Assembly: GCA_002254285.1 (NCBI GenBank)
Contig: NIUZ01000049.1
Coordinates: forward strand, 1-9,937
DNA: 9,937 bases
Direction of reading: 5' to 3'
Origin: Bacteroidetes bacterium 4572_112
GTDB lineage: Bacteria > Bacteroidota > Bacteroidia > Bacteroidales > UBA1556
The translations under genes and the position numbers were made by a program. The notes under the pieces are model-generated. The model was not told where the DNA came from and did no database searches. It saw only the letters and a list, made by a program, of their open reading frames with translations. Below are positions 7,544 to 9,937 of this stretch, piece by piece; the stretch's first letter is position 1, and each line of letters opens with the position of its first letter.

Positions 7544-9604
7544 TTAATCAGGATATTCTATTCGGATATGATAAATATTTAGTAATTTTTTCTTGAATAT
7601 TTTCTTAACCGTATTAATTTCTCGAAGGCTAATATTTGCATTATTATACTGCCCTTGGTCGAGCTGACTTTTAATAATTGCATCAACAAGCTCACTAATA
7701 GATTTGGCATCAGGCGATTTCAGACTTCTAGAGGCCGCTTCCACAGCATCAGCCATCATAAGTATACAGGTTTCTTTGGAGTATGGTATTGGGCCATGAT
7801 AAGTAAACTCTCGCAGTTTAATTTCCTCATCAGGCATTTCCTTCAAGTGCATTCTGTAAAAATATTCCACACGCTTTGTTCCATGGTGGGTTCTAATAAA
7901 GTCAATTATCTGATTTGGTAAATTATAACTCTTCGCTAGTTTAATACCATTCAGCACATGCGAAATAATAATATTTGCACTCTCTTGATAACTAAGCTCA
8001 TCATGTGGACTATAATTTCCATTCTGATTTTCGGTAAAAAACATTGGATTTTCTATCTTCCCAATATCGTGATACATGGCTCCTGCCCTTACTAATAGCT
8101 GATTAGCACCAATTTCTACCGCAGCTTCCTCAGCAAGGTTCGATACCTGAATACAATGATGAAAAGTTCCTGGCGCTTTGGTCGATAATTCGCGAATCAG
8201 TGGATTATTTGTATCCGCATATTCCAATAATGAAACATCGGTAACCATTCCGAAAAGCTTTTCAAATAAGTATATTATAGGAGTTGCCAATAATGTTAAA
8301 CCTGCTGATATTGCAAAATAAACAAATACCATAAGATTTATATTCTCTAAACTAGCCTCTGTAATAAGCTCAACACCTACGTAAATTAACGAAAAAGATA
8401 TATATATATATAGTGCTGAAAAGAAAAACTGAGATCTTTTATGAAGCCTTACAACACTAATTATAGCTACCATTCCTGTCATAAGCTGAAGGAAAATAAA
8501 TATAAAGCTATTTGGAACAACAAAGCTAATAAGTATAACTGTGGTTAGGTGAACTATCAGCGCTAAGCTAGTATCGTAAAATGCCCTCACAACTATGGGG
8601 CTTATCATCAGAGGTATGAGAAGTGCCAGCGAACTATCATAAACAACAACTAGTCTCGTTACAGCCACCATGCTTATCATTAATATAAAAATCATCAATA
8701 GATTTTTACTGTCCTCAAAAATATCGGGTCTAAAAAAGAATAGGAATAAGCCATATGCAATAAGCGGAATACTTACCAGAATGATTTTACCGATATACAA
8801 ACCAATATTCGATGACCTTGCTTTATTCTGAAAATCAATTCGTAAAGATTCTAAAATTTCATAAACATTGGCATCAATAATTTCACCTTTGCTAATAATA
8901 TGCTGTCCACGAAGCACTACACCCCTATTTGGTGATATATTATCGAGCCTATATTGAAGTTCGATACTAGTTTTTTCGCGATCAATAAATACATTCGGCT
9001 TTAAATTTCCATGAAGAAAATTAGCAATAAACTTTTTATCAATATCATTATTCTTTCCTAACTCCTGCATTATATATAGAAAAGCTGTTTTCTGCGAATA
9101 AAAGTAATTCAGAAAAGCTTCCTTTGCTATATTATTCCTTAGTACATAAATTATTACATCATCATGATTTTCAGATATATCAGCAGGCAATTTTATTATT
9201 CCTGTTTGAAATACTTTTTGAGCAATATCTATACAAGCTTGCTTGTTTACCCCAAACTTTTCTCTATTTCCTAAGCCATATTCTTGCAACCATAAAGTAT
9301 CAAAACTAGACGAAATAGTATTTAAGTATTTATCAGTAATATCTTGATTAAATGTAAAATACAGCTTAGAATGTTGCTTAATAGCCTTCTTTTCTTGCTC
9401 TATTTCTTTATCAGATTTTTTTATGGCAAAATCTACTGGCGACTCCAAGTCTTCATACAACCACGGACGACCTTCATTATATTCATATTTAAACTTAGTA
9501 CTTTCGGGAAACAAAAGTACAATTACTACCATAGTAAATACAAACAACAAAGCTTTATAAATCTCTGAGTAGTAGTTCCGCAAATTCTCCAATATCTTTT
9601 TCAC
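7544..9604 (-). CDS. 7TM-HDIG phosphohydrolase, PgpH-type (probable c-di-AMP phosphodiesterase)
   Basis: With a GTG start at 9604 the protein has 686 residues. Order of parts: one membrane helix (about 16-33); a large extracytoplasmic 7TMR-HDED sensor region (about 38-255); a block of hydrophobic helices (about 272-450); and a cytoplasmic HD domain. The HD domain shows PGTFHHCIQVSNLAE (His482, His483), MYHDIGK (His512, Asp513), THHGT (His573, His574) and MMADAVEAASRS (Asp619), the full metal-ligand set of the HDIG family. PgpH proteins with this layout hydrolyse c-di-AMP to pApA in Firmicutes; the substrate here is inferred. The frame is open up to a TTG at 9640, but that TTG is the -33 box and GTG 9604 gives the usual Bacteroidota N terminus (MKKILENLR...). 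The next gene downstream is the RelA/SpoT homologue. Confidence 0.88.
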   Translation of the reverse strand: MKKILENLRNYYSEIYKALLFVFTMVVIVLLFPESTKFKYEYNEGRPWLYEDLESPVDFAIKKSDKEIEQEKKAIKQHSKLYFTFNQDITDKYLNTISSSFDTLWLQEYGLGNREKFGVNKQACIDIAQKVFQTGIIKLPADISENHDDVIIYVLRNNIAKEAFLNYFYSQKTAFLYIMQELGKNNDIDKKFIANFLHGNLKPNVFIDREKTSIELQYRLDNISPNRGVVLRGQHIISKGEIIDANVYEILESLRIDFQNKARSSNIGLYIGKIILVSIPLIAYGLFLFFFRPDIFEDSKNLLMIFILMISMVAVTRLVVVYDSSLALLIPLMISPIVVRAFYDTSLALIVHLTTVILISFVVPNSFIFIFLQLMTGMVAIISVVRLHKRSQFFFSALYIYISFSLIYVGVELITEASLENINLMVFVYFAISAGLTLLATPIIYLFEKLFGMVTDVSLLEYADTNNPLIRELSTKAPGTFHHCIQVSNLAEEAAVEIGANQLLVRAGAMYHDIGKIENPMFFTENQNGNYSPHDELSYQESANIIISHVLNGIKLAKSYNLPNQIIDFIRTHHGTKRVEYFYRMHLKEMPDEEIKLREFTYHGPIPYSKETCILMMADAVEAASRSLKSPDAKSISELVDAIIKSQLDQGQYNNANISLREINTVKKIFKKKLLNIYHIRIEYPD

Positions 9605-9609
9605 AATCA

Positions 9610-9640
9610 CAAAAATAAAGCTAATGTACAAGATAAACAA
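9610..9640 (-). promoter_or_regulatory. Bacteroidota promoter (-33 TTG and -7 TAnnTTTG) of the HDIG gene
   Basis: On the minus strand, TTG at 9640-9638, a 20-base spacer (9637-9618) and TATTTTTG at 9617-9610 reproduce the Bacteroidota housekeeping promoter with the expected 19-21 base spacing. Five bases separate the G of the -7 box from the GTG start at 9604, so the predicted transcription start coincides with the start codon and the mRNA should be leaderless. This placement is the main reason to reject the upstream TTG as start codon. Confidence 0.75.
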
Positions 9641-9681
9641 TAGTATAGCTTAGAGTTATTAACAGTTGGGTATTTATAAGG

Positions 9682-9734
9682 AAAGGAGGTGAATTGAGTC
9701 CCTATAGCCATCGGGAGAGGAATTGGGAATTGAG
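9682..9734. repeat. Short repeats and imperfect palindrome between the HDIG gene and the EttA fragment
   Basis: GAATTGAG occurs at 9691-9698 and 9727-9734, with a third partial copy GAATTGGG at 9720-9727. Between them, TCCCTATAGCCATCGGGA (9699-9716) is an imperfect palindrome resembling the CCCGATAGCTATCGGG-type dispersed palindromes that I recall from Bacteroidota intergenic DNA. AAAGGAGGTGA (9682-9692) is a perfect complement of the usual 16S rRNA 3' tail but leads to no credible gene. The block is more GC-rich than its surroundings and sits directly before the truncated EttA-like frame, so it may be a remnant of a repeat element or of a recombination event. Confidence 0.45.
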
Positions 9735-9768
9735 AATATACGTTTCAATTAAACAAATAAACGCATAA

Positions 9769-9937
9769 ACAATAAAAATAGGCGTAATTGGACTTAATGG
9801 CTCTGGTAAATCCACCCTATTAAAAATAATAGCTGGCTTAGAAGAGAAGTATCAGGGGGAAGTTGTTTTCTCTCAAGGATATAAAATTGGATATCTTGCA
9901 CAGGAGCCATATCTTGATGATAATAAAACCGTAAGGC
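9769..9937 (+). pseudogene. ettA: EttA-like ABC-F ATPase fragment, N-terminus missing, 3' end outside window
   Basis: The frame encodes IKIGVIGLNGSGKSTLL, a complete Walker A (P-loop), followed by KIIAGLEEKYQGEVVF, then GYKIGYLAQEP (the conserved Q-loop region) and LDDNKTVR, running off the window edge. This matches the first ATPase domain of EttA, the ABC-F protein that binds the ribosomal E site and gates translation elongation according to energy state. Family members have about 30-35 residues before the KIG of this segment, including the aromatic residue that stacks on adenine. Here an in-frame TAA at 9766-9768 stands only four codons before the GVIGLNGSGKS segment. No ATG, GTG or TTG start lies between them, and none of the three upstream frames encodes the missing N terminus. 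I therefore call it a 5'-truncated gene, but a misassembly near the window edge would look the same. Confidence 0.7.

Noticed and set aside
9605..9640. TTG at 9640 as the start codon of the HDIG gene (698-residue version).
   Set aside because: The TTG and the downstream TATTTTTG form a well-spaced promoter, and the GTG at 9604 gives the conserved-looking N terminus; the extra 12 residues would be translated promoter.
9682..9692. Possible 3' end of a 16S rRNA gene on the minus strand (CACCTCCTTT).
   Set aside because: Only about 12 bases agree; neighbouring bases do not match the conserved helix 45 region, so it is not an rRNA gene fragment.
9694..9768. 24-codon frame from TTG after the Shine-Dalgarno-like site.
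   Set aside because: Very short, with only about 1-2 bases between the purine-rich site and the TTG, no family resemblance, and in the same frame as the EttA fragment only because it ends at the blocking TAA.
1..9937. Search for a CRISPR array, tRNA or rRNA gene, complete insertion sequence or defence-type gene cluster.
   Set aside because: No spaced direct repeats, no cloverleaf-like segments noticed, no transposase or recombinase motifs and no defence-associated domains in the frames; genes are mainly housekeeping.

Overview
The window looks like chromosomal DNA of a member of the Bacteroidota. The evidence is AT-rich coding sequence, absence of Shine-Dalgarno sites in front of the main genes, four copies of the Bacteroidota -7 promoter element TAnnTTTG just upstream of genes, and characteristic protein types (carboxypeptidase-regulatory-like exported protein, stand-alone sucC, second long RelA/SpoT homologue, 7TM-HD protein). 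I cannot place it below phylum.

Layout. (1) 1-2629, plus strand: a tight three-gene cluster holding the 3' part of a META-domain (HslJ-like) gene, a DEDDh 3'-5' exonuclease whose ATG directly follows the previous stop, and a 596-residue exported protein with an N-terminal carboxypeptidase-regulatory-like domain. (2) 2752-3831, plus strand: an LptF/LptG-type permease of the lipopolysaccharide export machine, with its own promoter. (3) 4003-5193, plus strand: sucC, the beta subunit of ADP-forming succinyl-CoA synthetase, without sucD beside it and with its own promoter, followed by a strong intrinsic terminator. (4) 5276-7417, minus strand: a long RelA/SpoT homologue with an intact-looking synthetase domain and a degenerate hydrolase domain, convergent with sucC. 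(5) 7544-9604, minus strand: a seven-transmembrane HDIG phosphohydrolase of the PgpH type, probably a cyclic-di-AMP phosphodiesterase. (6) 9605-9937: the promoter of the HDIG gene, a short stretch with small repeats, and a plus-strand fragment of an ABC-F ATPase (EttA-like) that lacks its N-terminal part and any start codon.

How the genes relate. Most are household genes: central metabolism, envelope biogenesis and nucleotide signalling. The clearest functional pairing is the minus-strand neighbourhood of a probable c-di-AMP phosphodiesterase and a (p)ppGpp synthetase, two second-messenger systems known to be cross-linked in Firmicutes. I found no CRISPR array, complete mobile element, tRNA or rRNA, and no convincing undescribed multi-gene system. 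The best leads are two promoters placed so close to their start codons that the mRNAs should be leaderless, the hydrolase-dead RelA/SpoT protein, and the decapitated EttA-like gene with repeats at its junction.
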